Source: Lodderomyces elongisporus | Lineage: Eukaryota > Ascomycota > Pichiomycetes > Serinales > Debaryomycetaceae | Direction of reading: 5' to 3' | NCBI RefSeq assembly: GCF_030384665.1 | Contig: NC_083673.1 | Coordinates: 1-64,000, forward strand | Length of the DNA: 64,000 nt | Part shown: positions 10,382 through 21,066 of the stretch, in pieces | How the letters are laid out: every line of letters begins with the position of its first letter | How positions within the stretch are numbered: the first letter of the stretch is position 1 | Notes under the pieces: model-generated | The model's database searches: none | The model's input: only the letters and a program-made list of their open reading frames with translations | Told to the model about the DNA's origin: nothing | Translations under genes and position numbers: made by a program

Positions 10382-12629
10382 TGTTGGATACCAAGTGATT
10401 GTTTTGTTTTGTTTTATTTTGTTTTGTTTTGTTTTGATAAAGATTGTGATCAAGTGGACTGATTCTCTAAACTCTAAGAATTGCTGAAGATTAATATATT
10501 GTATACAAGAATGTGGTATAGATATGTGACTTATTCAATATCTAGTGCATAATTTATAACCACTTGTGAGGACCTTGAAAAGTTTGAACTCTCTTGTATA
10601 ACCCCTTTCCAACGTATACTTGATCCTCTCTATTGATATCTATTTACATGGATGTTTTACAAGCTTCTCACAAGAATGTCTCGCACACTCACACACTACC
10701 ACTCATACACACAAAAGGAAAAGGAAAAAAAAATTTGGGAAAAGAGAATAGAGAAAAAAAGTGTTGGTAGTTCCTTAAGCTGTGTTGTCGCAGAATTTAT
10801 CGCCGACAATATTTTTTTCTTCAATGATAGTGGAGGTGGAGGAGCGAGCGAGCGAGAAAGAGAGAAAGAGGGAGTACCGATGGTGGGGGCGACATTTTTT
10901 CGCGACACTGCTAAAAAAAAATAGTTGCGAAATACTAAAGAGGTTGATTATGATAATGTTAATGATTATGTTAGTGGTTGTTATTGTGGTCTTTCGAGGT
11001 AATCTATTAGATTCTGGAGAGGTATTCCTATATTGAGTTAGTTTTACCCCATGCCACGATAAGGTTGTTATAAATTTATGCAAAAATTGAGATTCAGAGA
11101 AAACAGTGTTTTAACTTATCAATGTTAACAACAAATAAGTGTTCATATGCAATGGTTTGGGGAACTTTTTGTGATGGTGAGGTGGTGGCGGATGTGCTTC
11201 TAAATACAATTGGTGTATAGCACATTCTAAACAAAAAAGACTCACCTCTGAGGAGTAGCAACGGGTATAAACATTACCTCTTTTTTTGCTCTAAACAAAT
11301 AAATGAGTTTTTTGAGTTTAGGTTCTAGGACATGGTTTATATGTTGTGGGAACAAACCTCTCTTCTTTCATGTCTTTTTTAAAGAGGGGAAGTGTTTCAT
11401 AGTCAATTTGATAATCAATTACATAAGAATAATTTACTTTCTTACATAAGAGCTTACAGATACACAAATTGTAAGCGGGAATTTCAGAGTGTGAATTGAA
11501 ATGTCACTTTCTAACCTAAAAAAATAAAAATAAAAAATAAAAAAAACTGAATATTATAACCTCGGTAGTTTTCAAAATAGGTCGTGCGCAACCACACATG
11601 AATAGGAAATTAAGGTAGATGATCCACGGTACAACAACAGGAAATGTTCCCCTTCCTCCCCCCAAATACTTTGATAGAACTTGCACTTCCTTTCAGCAGC
11701 AACTTAGTCAGAATGAGACCAGTTATAAAGACATATATACAATAGTTACTTGTCCAGTGGTCTCTCCCATCTTTCATTTCTTCACACACTTTGAATAAAA
11801 GACACTCCAATATTTCTACATGTGTTGATGTAGATAATTGTAATCGATGACGTACTATATCCGTTCCACCCCTCAACCAACCCCTCTCCAACTATGGTTT
11901 CTTGCCCCCAGAAAACCTTACAGTGTGTGTCTCTTTATCTCTCTCTCTCTCTCTCTCTCTCTGCCGCTGTCTCTTATTTAACCGATGATACACTACAATC
12001 CCAACTGGTTTCATAATCTCTGCTATGCTCGCTTCCCCATTAATATTCATATATACAAGTACACACATAAATACTCAATTTTTTTTAAATTCACTGTTTT
12101 ATTTCACAGGCAACTTCCCATACTTAACGAGAATGAATTCTCTCAAATGTCACACAAAAAAGGAGGAGGTGGAAAAAAATTATAAGAAAGAAAGAGGGAC
12201 ACCTACCTACTCTTTACTTCTTTACTAAAGGTTCTTCAATAACCGTTGGCACAAAAAAAAAAGTAATGCACCAAAATTTTCCCCACACTGCCAAAAGTCA
12301 AAGAAAAAAAAATAGTAACCGTAGAAACTAAATATCCGTATATACATTAACCCCATATATTACTCCAAATTTATTAATATATATATATATATATAGCCAC
12401 CGACCCGCCCCCCTCTTTTATTTCTTTCTTTCTTCCCCTTTCCATTTTCCTTTTCCCATTTCATCTTACCAACATACTTTTATTTCACCTCACACCCTCC
12501 ACCACATATATATACAAAACCCTATCGACACTATTAGTAGATAGCATAGAAAAGCAATTTTAATTCTTTCTTCTTCAACACAAACCTTCATATATATATA
12601 TCTATATACATATACAAATATTCACAAAA
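10382..12629. other. 2.2-kb divergent promoter region upstream of POT1
   Basis: No supported gene was found. It contains a (CT)n microsatellite at 11939-11962, a TA-repeat TATA block at about 12377-12396, a second TA-rich block at 12590-12604 just before the POT1 ATG, and one CCTCGG hexamer at 11560-11565. CCTCGG is the reported core site of Ctf1/FarA-type fatty-acid regulators; a single copy is weak evidence. Confidence 0.5.
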
Positions 12630-13847
12630 ATGCAATTAAATCAGACAAGTGCAGCAGGCAAAAAGTCAGTTCTCGAAAAACACCCAGACGATGTCGTTAT
12701 CGTGGCAGCATACAGAACTGCTATCGGTAAAGGTTTCAAAGGAAGCTTTAGAAACGTGAGCACAGAATTCATCCTTACCGAGTTTCTCAAACAATTTCTT
12801 AAGAAAACCCAAGTTGATCCTAACTTGATTGAAGATGTTGCCATGGGTAACGTATGTAACCAAGCTATTGGTGCAATGGAACATCGTGGTGCATGTTTGG
12901 CTGCTGGTATCCCATACACCTCTGGTTTCATTGGTATCAACCGTTTCTGCTCCTCAGGTTTGATGGCCATTTCAGATATCGCAAACAAGATTTCCACTGG
13001 TGAAATCGATTGCGGTATTGGTGGTGGTATCGAATCCATGTCACAATACTACAAGAAGGCTATGCCTTCCGTCGACCCACACTTGGGCGACGACGAAGCC
13101 GTTGCCGGATGTATGATCCCTATGGGTATCACCAACGAAAATGTTGCTGAAAAGTTTAACATTTCAAGAGAAACTCAAGATGCATTCAGTGCCGAGTCAT
13201 ACCAAAAAGCTGCAGCTGCAGTTAAGGAGGGCAAGTTCAAAGATGAAATCTTGCCAATCAGATCTATCATTAGAACCGAAGACAAGGATGGTAATGTCGT
13301 TGAAAAGGAAATCATTGTTGACACCGATGAAGGTCCAAGAGCAGGTGTCACTGCCGAGAGTCTTTCCAAATTGAGACCAGCATTTGACGGTACCACAACT
13401 GCAGGTAACGCCTCACAAATCAGTGATGGTGCTGCCGGTGTGCTCTTGATGAAGAGATCACTTGCTGAATCTAAAGGATACCCAATTGTTGCCAAGTTTG
13501 TTGCATGCAGCTCAGTTGGTGTCCCACCAGAAATCATGGGTGTTGGTCCAGCATACGCCATCCCAGAAGTCTTGTCCAGAACAGGCTTGAGCATTGAAGA
13601 CATTGATGTTTACGAAATCAACGAAGCATTTGCCGCACAATGTCTTTACAGTGCTGAACAATGTAACATTCCAAAGGAGAAGTTGAACAAGAACGGTGGT
13701 GCCATTGCCCTTGGCCACCCATTGGGTGTGACTGGAGCAAGACAATACGCTACCATCTTGAGATTGTTAGAACCAGGTCAAATTGGTGTGACTTCGATGT
13801 GTATCGGTACTGGTATGGGTGCAGCATCAGTCTTGGTGAGAGAATAA
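12630..13847 (+). CDS. POT1: 3-ketoacyl-CoA thiolase (fatty-acid beta-oxidation)
   Basis: Acetyl-CoA C-acyltransferase cleaves 3-ketoacyl-CoA with CoA to release acetyl-CoA, the last step of peroxisomal beta-oxidation. The 405-residue length is normal. Thiolase motifs are intact: nucleophilic C107 in NRFCSSG, NEAFA at 331-335, H363 in GGAIALGHPLG, and second active-site C391 in CIGTGMGAA. There is no C-terminal PTS1 (ends VRE). The N-terminus MQLNQTSAAGKK lacks a clear PTS2 (R/K-L-x5-H/Q-L), and no upstream in-frame ATG adds one. Codon use is strongly biased with no CTG noticed, as in highly expressed genes. It neighbours a REP1-like regulator, an order that I recall in Candida albicans. Which thiolase paralog this is remains an inference. 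Confidence 0.9.
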   Translation: MQLNQTSAAGKKSVLEKHPDDVVIVAAYRTAIGKGFKGSFRNVSTEFILTEFLKQFLKKTQVDPNLIEDVAMGNVCNQAIGAMEHRGACLAAGIPYTSGFIGINRFCSSGLMAISDIANKISTGEIDCGIGGGIESMSQYYKKAMPSVDPHLGDDEAVAGCMIPMGITNENVAEKFNISRETQDAFSAESYQKAAAAVKEGKFKDEILPIRSIIRTEDKDGNVVEKEIIVDTDEGPRAGVTAESLSKLRPAFDGTTTAGNASQISDGAAGVLLMKRSLAESKGYPIVAKFVACSSVGVPPEIMGVGPAYAIPEVLSRTGLSIEDIDVYEINEAFAAQCLYSAEQCNIPKEKLNKNGGAIALGHPLGVTGARQYATILRLLEPGQIGVTSMCIGTGMGAASVLVRE

Positions 13848-14118
13848 ATTACATAGTTTAGTTTTAATAAAAATTATTAAGTATCTAGTTCACCTTTAAA
13901 TGTAAAATTTTATCTTTTCGGGGGAAACTAAAATGGTTGAAAAGATTGTTATAAAATACATGGCTATAAATTCAATAAAAAATGGACGCAAACTAATAAT
14001 AATAAAAATAAAATAATAGTAATAATAACAACGATTAGCATGGCCAAACTGAAAAAATTAAAAAAAAAATTGGAAACAAAACGTTAAGTGTCCAATGTCC
14101 AATGTTTGTTTTGTTTTT

Positions 14119-16566
14119 TTATTTGAAATAAACGTTGGAGCTCTTTCTCTCAATCTTGGGTTCCATGCTTGAACCACTCTCTCCTTCCTCTTTATCTATT
14201 GGGTGGTGTGCTCTATGAGGAAACCAAACAACATTGACTGGTGGTAAATAGTAATGACTTGAAATTGGAAAATACTTGTATTTACCCATTGATTCTAGAT
14301 CAAGCGAAGATGTAGAGTAGCTTGACATGAGCTGGTTTTGTGATTGTGATTGTGATTGCTCATTTTGTTGCTTCTTCTTAGCTTCATCCAAGGGTGATTC
14401 CTGTCCATTTACAGTTATAGGTTGGTGTCGATGTTGTTGTAGTTCGCCACCTTCATGTGCTTGATTAGTATACCTCATTCCATAGGCAAAGTCCCCACGC
14501 TTTTGCAGATTATCTTCAGCATCAGCATCGCCATCATCTTCATCTGCAAAATCACGCGTTCCATGACTTCTTCCACCACCAACACTGCCACCACCAAAAC
14601 CTTCACCGCCTTCACCATCGTCGGTATGAGAATCGTCCTCCATATTATCACCACCGTGGTCCAAGCCATCATCAAGATCATCTTGTTGGCCACCTCCATC
14701 CCTCTCTGCTCCTTGCGATGCCATCTTGAAACTCTTGCGTGAATTTGGTTTACGACACTTGATCAAAATATCCTTTCGCTCAGCATAGAAACTAGGGTTT
14801 CTTCCACGAACAATAATGGGCTCGCTCACCAATTCGGCTAATAAAAATTCATTGTTAGCTCCCTTGTTCAAATCAGTGGCAACCTCCATTTCATCAACAT
14901 AATCATCATAATAAATGTCAGCAACAATGCAGCTTAATTTTAGTTTCAAATGGTAGTAGTTTTGAAAAGTCAAATTACCATTATTCGGTGTAGCATTCTT
15001 GAATTGTAGCTTCTTTACCACAAAAAACTTATCTGCTACATCATCCGAATACGTTGGAACCACTTCGTTTAGTACAACCACGTGCTCCTGTGCTGATACA
15101 ACATTTGGCTGTACAATATCATCCTTAGTTTCCATTTGGTAATTCGAAGCAACTCTCTTTTCCTTTTCACGTTCTCTTTCTAAATCTTTAATGTCATTGC
15201 GGATAATTATAGGCACATTCTTGGAGTTGGACATGTTTGTTACTGCATGGATTTCAATCTTGAAATATTTGATTACCCGCGTTGTAGTGTAACCATATTC
15301 ACTTGTTTGTAATTTCAACAACTTGAACCCCTTCTTCAACCCTGCAAGGTTCATATTCATCAATATCTGGATATAGTTTCTTCTATAGCACGAGACAACT
15401 TTGGGGTTTTCTGTAGTTGGAATATTGGAGCTCTGTTCTTTTGTTAAAGCTCCAGTTGTTCTTTGCAATTCGTTTTTTGTGAAGATATAGTTGTTGTTAT
15501 CAGTGTCATTGGTAAAGAACCGGCCATTTAAGAAGCCACAAAAATCAACAGCGATTTCATTGTTGTTATTATCGATAATCTTGTAATCATTGATACTCGT
15601 AGCACCAGATTGTTGAAAGTCTAATAATCTGCGGATGTTTGCTGGAGTATAGTCAATATGGAAATCAAAAGGTTGTCTAGTATCGCGTTTGCGGTGCTTT
15701 ATTTTCTTCTTTTTTGGACTATTGGGGGTACTAGTGGATTGGTACAGTTCTCCAGCAGATTCAATCGGCCGTTGCTGTTGTTGTTGTAGCAGTTGTTGTT
15801 GTTGCTGTAGTAATAGTTGTTGCTGCTGTTGCTGTTGCAGTAGCTGTAGCTGAGGTGTTTGATTATTGGTATACCCGTTATTAATCCACTCGCCGTACTC
15901 GCCAAACCCTCGCAAGTAACTGCTACTATTTGTATGCAGAAGGCCCGAGAATCCTTGTGGAGATTGAAACTGCAGAAGTGGCACTTCACCCATGTATTGC
16001 AGAGGTTGCTGTAGCAGTTGTTGTTGTTGTTGTTGTTGTTGTTGTATTGGGAGCGGTACTACTTGCTGCAGCAGTTGCGGTTGCAGTTGCAGTTGCTGCA
16101 TTAATTGTGGTTGAAAAGTTTGTTGGGGAAAATATTGCTGGAATAGTGGATTATGAAAGTTTGAATAGTGCTGTATGTTGTTTGCACTTGTTTCGTAAGG
16201 CAAGTATGGTGCATAGTGGCTGCTGCTTGAGTGTGAATATGGTAGTTGCTCATTTTCAATATCTGTTGTTGGTCTGTTGATGAAATTATTGCTGTTCAAA
16301 AAGTCTTGATAGCTCGTCGAGGTAGAAAGGTCCATATTTGCTCCATTTCCCCTGTTTGCGTCTTCCTCCAAGTTTGTCAGTGCACCATTATTGGTGATAC
16401 CGTTATTGTTGTCTTTGGGTAGCATAAAGTCTCCATTCGACTGCTTTGAACTCCCGAGCTGGTCGGAATGGGGTACTGGTGTATTCTGTAATGTCTGGAG
16501 GGTGTCTGGCAAAAACAATGCTGTCAAATCGTCAATGCGGTCGTTCTTGTTGTTCAATGAGCTCAT
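14119..16566 (-). CDS. REP1: NDT80/PhoG-family transcription factor, REP1-like
   Basis: This 815-residue regulator carries an NDT80-type Ig-fold DNA-binding domain at about 299-612. The domain starts at PFDFHIDYTPANIRRLL and ends with the signature SEPIIVRGRNPSFYAERKD near 582-598 and a basic KCRKPNSRKSFK. The N-terminal third is disordered, with long Gln runs near 170-190 and 245-270. An acidic Asp/Gly-rich stretch follows the DNA-binding domain. The extreme C-terminus contains a hydrophobic YYLPPVNVVWFPHRAHH segment. Candida has several NDT80-family members; the neighbours POT1 and MKC1 match my recollection of the C. albicans REP1 locus, so REP1 (linked to GlcNAc response and drug-efflux control) is the best guess. 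The ATG at 16566 is clear. Confidence 0.82.
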   Translation of the reverse strand: MSSLNNKNDRIDDLTALFLPDTLQTLQNTPVPHSDQLGSSKQSNGDFMLPKDNNNGITNNGALTNLEEDANRGNGANMDLSTSTSYQDFLNSNNFINRPTTDIENEQLPYSHSSSSHYAPYLPYETSANNIQHYSNFHNPLFQQYFPQQTFQPQLMQQLQLQPQLLQQVVPLPIQQQQQQQQQLLQQPLQYMGEVPLLQFQSPQGFSGLLHTNSSSYLRGFGEYGEWINNGYTNNQTPQLQLLQQQQQQQLLLQQQQQLLQQQQQRPIESAGELYQSTSTPNSPKKKKIKHRKRDTRQPFDFHIDYTPANIRRLLDFQQSGATSINDYKIIDNNNNEIAVDFCGFLNGRFFTNDTDNNNYIFTKNELQRTTGALTKEQSSNIPTTENPKVVSCYRRNYIQILMNMNLAGLKKGFKLLKLQTSEYGYTTTRVIKYFKIEIHAVTNMSNSKNVPIIIRNDIKDLEREREKEKRVASNYQMETKDDIVQPNVVSAQEHVVVLNEVVPTYSDDVADKFFVVKKLQFKNATPNNGNLTFQNYYHLKLKLSCIVADIYYDDYVDEMEVATDLNKGANNEFLLAELVSEPIIVRGRNPSFYAERKDILIKCRKPNSRKSFKMASQGAERDGGGQQDDLDDGLDHGGDNMEDDSHTDDGEGGEGFGGGSVGGGRSHGTRDFADEDDGDADAEDNLQKRGDFAYGMRYTNQAHEGGELQQHRHQPITVNGQESPLDEAKKKQQNEQSQSQSQNQLMSSYSTSSLDLESMGKYKYFPISSHYYLPPVNVVWFPHRAHHPIDKEEGESGSSMEPKIERKSSNVYFK

Positions 16567-17553
16567 TATTGGCGAAGAAAAAGACGGGATAAAAAAAGTT
16601 ATTTATGTAAAATCTAAAGATGACTTGTGAATCAACAATGAATCAATCAAATAAAAAGGGGGGAGGGGGTTTGGATAAAAAGATTAGTGTATAATGTAAC
16701 TAGTAAATGAGTTGAACGAGCCAGATGTGGAGAGGTTGGGGGTGTAGTAGAAATTTTCTTTTATATTTATAGAAAGGGCTTTTTAAAAATGGCGTTAAAG
16801 TTGTTGTTAAAGTTGTTGTTAAAGTTGTTGTTAAAGTTGTTGTTAAAGTTGTTGTTAAAGTTGTTGTTGGAGCTCCAGTAATGAATAAAGTTGACTTTAT
16901 ATCCCTTGCATTAACTGCGAAGGTTGATGCTAATTTCTAGCTTTTGTTTCTAAAGTGGATTGCTTAAATTCAAATGATAGTGCCAATGCCAATGCCAACT
17001 CTAAACCTTAGTGCTGGTGGTTGATGTACCAGAACTAGTTCTAATCTAAGACAGTGTAATGAAGTATAAAAAGGAAAGGGAATGTTGTAGAAGATATGCT
17101 TTTGCTCTCCTTGTTCTTCTACTACTTCTTCTTCTTCTTCTCCTCCTTTTTTCTTTCTTTCTTTCTTATATGTTTTATACCTTATGTTTCTATGCTTGTT
17201 TATATATATATATATATATATATATAAGTAGTTTGGTGTATAATATTATAAATTCCACTGTGTCAGAGAGATCTGTGTTTCTCCAGATTAAACTTTCTCG
17301 CAGTGTTGAAAAAAAATAAATAAAAAATAAAAAATAAAAAGAATATAAATTACGCCGTAAGAAAATAAAAATAAAATAAAATAAAAATTAAATAAAATAA
17401 AATCCAAAATTCCACCCACTAAAAGAGGTAGTGAAAAAAACAGCGGAAGCAGTCAAATGTTTTTGGCTGGGGGAGAGGGAAAAGAAATAGAGAGAGAGAG
17501 AAAGAGAGAGAGAGGGGAGGATGTTGGATTGAAAATAATAAATTTTTCAATAG
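16567..17553. other. REP1-like promoter side of a long divergent region
   Basis: This gene-free region is left of the retrotransposon. It includes a 12-bp tandem repeat (16794-16868), a CTT-rich stretch (17110-17165), a (TA)n run (about 17200-17226), AATAAA-type repeats (17310-17400) and a (GA)n run (about 17488-17516). The last five bases (17549-17553, AATAG) are the left copy of the target-site duplication. Confidence 0.6.
16794..16868. repeat. 12-bp tandem repeat (GTTAAAGTTGTT)n
   Basis: About six consecutive copies of GTTAAAGTTGTT lie roughly 230 bp upstream of the REP1-like ATG. They are directly visible and all near-perfect. Confidence 0.9.
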
Positions 17554-18007
17554 TGTCACAGTGCGACACACATTGGACGCTCTGTGCCCTCGTTTCCGCT
17601 AAGTGAATATTTGGAGAATATTGCACGACATAGGAAACTTGAAACTTCAAACAAGATGAGTTTATATAAATAGGAACGAGAAGTGGTAAAATTAACTTAT
17701 CACTATTATATAGAAATATCGGTAAAATATAGATTTTATACGGTCAACTACATTGAACACAAATCACTAGGTGAACGTGCAGAGTGTATACTCTCACGAT
17801 TCTCCTTACTAGTGACTTTGTATGAGACAATTTACTCTCTTAACTTATGAGCATTGAGACCTTTATAGGTGCGATCATTGACAATTACACTTAGTTGGAA
17901 TATAGCCTATCAAGTCACGAACTCAAACCGCTGGTATCGGTGAGCTACCAGCTCAAACCGATGCTCAGCAGTCGTACACTTGTTACTTGTGACAGTGCTA
18001 TGCGACA
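17554..18007 (+). repeat. 5' LTR
   Basis: This 454-bp repeat starts TGTCACAG and ends TGCGACA, so its termini form the short inverted repeat TGTC...GACA. A TATA box (TATATAAA) lies at 17663-17670 and is the likely promoter. No base difference from the 3' copy, offset by exactly 8200 bp, was found on reading. Confidence 0.97.
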
Positions 18008-19305
18008 GAATGGCGACCAGAGTGAGGACCTCAAATCCTTGCAAATCATGTTGTTTGAATGATTTGATATGGTTACCTAATATTTCAAGTAATTGATACA
18101 TTGGTTGAGGCTACTGTTAAGCAGTATTGTCGACCAGGATATTGAATGATCATGACATTTCAATACCTTGGCATTTCAACATTTGGTCAATATCATTTAT
18201 GAGAAGGACCTGTGGAAGAGTAAATCTCCTATCCACGAATTAATAGCTTCACTATTGTGAACTACAGTTTAAAGGAGGAGCTACTCCTCATTGGAGAACT
18301 ATGCGAGTTTAGTCCAATGGAACATAATGCATCGTAGTCATCGGGACGTATCCGAGACTACACCAGAAAATATCAAATAGCGTATACTGTCAACACTTTA
18401 TGATGGAATATTCACCCATCAGTTGACAAAGGGCGAAGGTTGTAGACGTTAGACAGAGTGCAACTATAGACCGAATAGAGTCGTGTCTGCTGACTTGGCT
18501 ATAGTTTGAAGGCTGTACGTGTGATAGGCATGGCGTTGAAACGAGTACCGAAGATTGCACGGGTATAGGTGGCTACCCTCAATTGGTGCAAAGATCGAGG
18601 AAAGTATTTTTAGGATAATGACCACATCCCTAATTTGGGTTTATATCATTTTTTTAAAAAAGACTTATTACATTCTAGAAGGTAAATAAGCACCGTTAAA
18701 GCAGCGTTTAAGAAATCATCATTACTGTCTACGGACTCATCTGAGTATGATGGTAGCAGACTAAACAAACTACACGGGTTATCGGTGAGGTAGAATTACA
18801 CCAGATAAAAACGGCGGAGATGGTAACTACCGAGGGAAAGACTAAATTGCATCTCGCAAGAAAGACTATATAGCATCTTGAGAGAAAGACAGAATTGCAT
18901 CCCGAAAGAAGCAACCAATTATTATTATGAAACTACAGTGTTTCAATAGGTCGTTCAATCATCACTTTATTAGAGATACTGACTTAGCGCCTGCTATATA
19001 GGAGGAGTCAAATCCGAGGCACTCATTTATTGTCGACAAAATTTTTAAGATGAGGCCAGGATACACGACTATGCGCTGGTGAAAAATTTTCACCCTACTC
19101 AACAAAAATTGTTGTCCACGACCTCTTACTCGCGTGACGAGAACTATAAGTATTCCCGAGATTGATTGAACGAAACCCTTGATAATTTGGAACAAAGGGT
19201 TTATCTACCATAAAAACATTTCACCAAAAAGTTTAACACCAAGTATATCACATATTACATTCAAGCAAAATATTATTCCAAAAACTTGAAAAACTTCTAC
19301 TACAA
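18008..19305 (+). other. Retrotransposon 1.3-kb leader
   Basis: This is internal sequence between the LTR and gag with no long open frame on the plus strand. Several AUGs occur upstream of gag (for example at 18010 and 18048). Three imperfect 24-bp tandem units sharing GAAAGAC and GCATC lie at 18833-18904. No env-like or other product was recognised; packaging, dimerisation or an intron are possible roles but none is shown. Confidence 0.7.
18011..18027 (+). other. Candidate primer binding site
   Basis: Three bases after the 5' LTR the sequence begins TGGCGACCAGAGTGAGG. TGG is the complement of the tRNA CCA end. The complement of the whole site resembles, with two adjacent mismatches, the 3' end of yeast tRNA-Asn as I remember it. 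Position and TGG start are seen; the tRNA identity is a guess. Confidence 0.6.
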
Positions 19306-21066
19306 ATGTCATCTTCAACAAAAGATTCTAAGACCTCTAATCCTACTCCAAGGAGTATCAACCCTGGTCCAAGTAAACCAGACCTTGCTGGTGTCGACTC
19401 ATCTTCAATTTCCGGGCAGTCTATTTCTACCTCGGGAAGAGCCGATATGAGCGAAGGTGAAGATGAATCTCCTGGTTTGAAAAGGACAGAAGCTCCTCAA
19501 ATAAATCAGGTTGAGATTAACGAGATCTTAGACTTGAAATCTGAGATGATGATGATGCAAGAGCAGATGAAACAAATGACTGCTATGTTTAAAGCCGCTA
19601 TGATTCAAACAGTCCCGCAACTTAGCACTCCTGTACCAGCTAGGAACGATGAGGCTAACAAGGCCCAGATTTCGGATGATAACAACAGCATAACCCTGCC
19701 AACTGACGTGCAAATGAAAGTTCATCCGGAAGAACACACATTTTCACCAGGACGTAACTTCCCTACCTCGAGGCCACACTCACTCGCTTCACCCTTGACT
19801 CACCAATCCCGTCAAAGTGGTACTCCTAGTGCTTATGGATCTGATAGATCTGTTGCATCTTACGATGGTATCCTTTACCATGGAGAAGTAGTCCATAGCG
19901 GATTCTGGGTTGAAGGCCATGAAGAAGCTTGTCAAATCATAAACGAGGCAAGACAGAGGTACCCTCATGGGGAAGACGTCAGGGTAATTCCATACATTCG
20001 AGTCCCAGACATAGCTGTCGAAAAGGCATTCATGGCGTACTACGACAAACTCCTTGCCAAACAAGGGAGAACTCAAAATGACAATATGGCACTCGGTCAG
20101 TATGACATTGCAAAACGTGTCCCTTTGAAGTTCTCCGATGAGGAAGGTTTCATGTTCTGGTTAAAGTCGGTTTTGTGGCACAAACACACCTACGGTGTTC
20201 CTGATAAGCTCATCATTAATGAGTTAAGGAACGGAGCTAATTTGACGAAGTCAGAGTCGTTGAAGGACATGATTGAGATGTCATGTAAGAGTGAGGGCCC
20301 CTTTGAACAACCGGTGGTTGATTACTTACCTATCTTGGGCAATGGGGGCACTCCTCCAGAAACGAACCAAGTTACTGATGTTATGACTGCTATCCATGAT
20401 GCTTTGAAAAAGAAACATAATCCTAGAGTGAAAATGACCATTATTGGTATTGCTGTCAAAAAGTATTTGAGGATCACCAATACATCTCACCTAGCACAGG
20501 AAACATGGATCTCAATCTTTAAGACCCTTTTCGAAAGGATGGGTAGTGTCATGGATCAAATAATCATGTATATGACCCCGGAAGTTAAAATCGAAAAGCC
20601 GGGAAGGACTGGACCAATAGTCACGTTTGAAGATGCGTCGATCATAAAGATTGGCCTTGGACTCCTCAAGAATAAACCTAACGATAAAATCATTCAAGGT
20701 GTCAAATCATACGATTTGACATTTGAGAGGATCTGGGATGCTGTTAATGCAACATTTCAAACGAGGATGCATCTTATCTCAGATGACGAAGAAAAAGATG
20801 CCGGTACTACACTGGTGTCTAAAGGTGACAAATCACAAAAGACTACTAAATGTAATTTTTGTGGAAAGTACAGACACACTGTTGATAGTTGCCACTTATT
20901 GGTGACTGCTTTGGATGAAAAGTTGGTAAAGAAAGTCGATGGGAAGTATTACTTAGCAAACGGTGAACCGTTGGTCATGGATTTCTATAAGTGTCCCCTT
21001 TTAAAACACCTGAGCTTGAAATCTCTAAGTTCTAATGCGAGGCATCGCACGCCCCCAACAAAGTAA
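19306..21066 (+). CDS. gag: Gag (capsid/nucleocapsid) of the Ty3/gypsy element
   Basis: This 586-residue structural protein is expected to form the virus-like particle that packages element RNA. Residues 1-65 are Ser/Pro-rich and disordered, and 70-100 are a Met/Gln-rich likely coiled coil. A folded, helix-rich capsid-like region runs from about 195 to 480. A single CCHC zinc knuckle lies at C516, C519, H524 and C529 (CX2CX4HX4C), followed by a short tail. The last 38 bases overlap the pol frame, and GCG-AGG-C at 21037-21043 would shift a fraction of ribosomes +1 into pol. The ATG at 19306 follows an A-rich context and is the first long-frame ATG. The gag stop is at 21064-21066. Confidence 0.93.
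   Translation: MSSSTKDSKTSNPTPRSINPGPSKPDLAGVDSSSISGQSISTSGRADMSEGEDESPGLKRTEAPQINQVEINEILDLKSEMMMMQEQMKQMTAMFKAAMIQTVPQLSTPVPARNDEANKAQISDDNNSITLPTDVQMKVHPEEHTFSPGRNFPTSRPHSLASPLTHQSRQSGTPSAYGSDRSVASYDGILYHGEVVHSGFWVEGHEEACQIINEARQRYPHGEDVRVIPYIRVPDIAVEKAFMAYYDKLLAKQGRTQNDNMALGQYDIAKRVPLKFSDEEGFMFWLKSVLWHKHTYGVPDKLIINELRNGANLTKSESLKDMIEMSCKSEGPFEQPVVDYLPILGNGGTPPETNQVTDVMTAIHDALKKKHNPRVKMTIIGIAVKKYLRITNTSHLAQETWISIFKTLFERMGSVMDQIIMYMTPEVKIEKPGRTGPIVTFEDASIIKIGLGLLKNKPNDKIIQGVKSYDLTFERIWDAVNATFQTRMHLISDDEEKDAGTTLVSKGDKSQKTTKCNFCGKYRHTVDSCHLLVTALDEKLVKKVDGKYYLANGEPLVMDFYKCPLLKHLSLKSLSSNARHRTPPTK

Noticed and set aside
18729..19195. Minus-strand frames of 61 and 77 codons in the retrotransposon leader, considered as an antisense gene
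   Set aside because: Short, no recognisable composition or motif, and no promoter seen.
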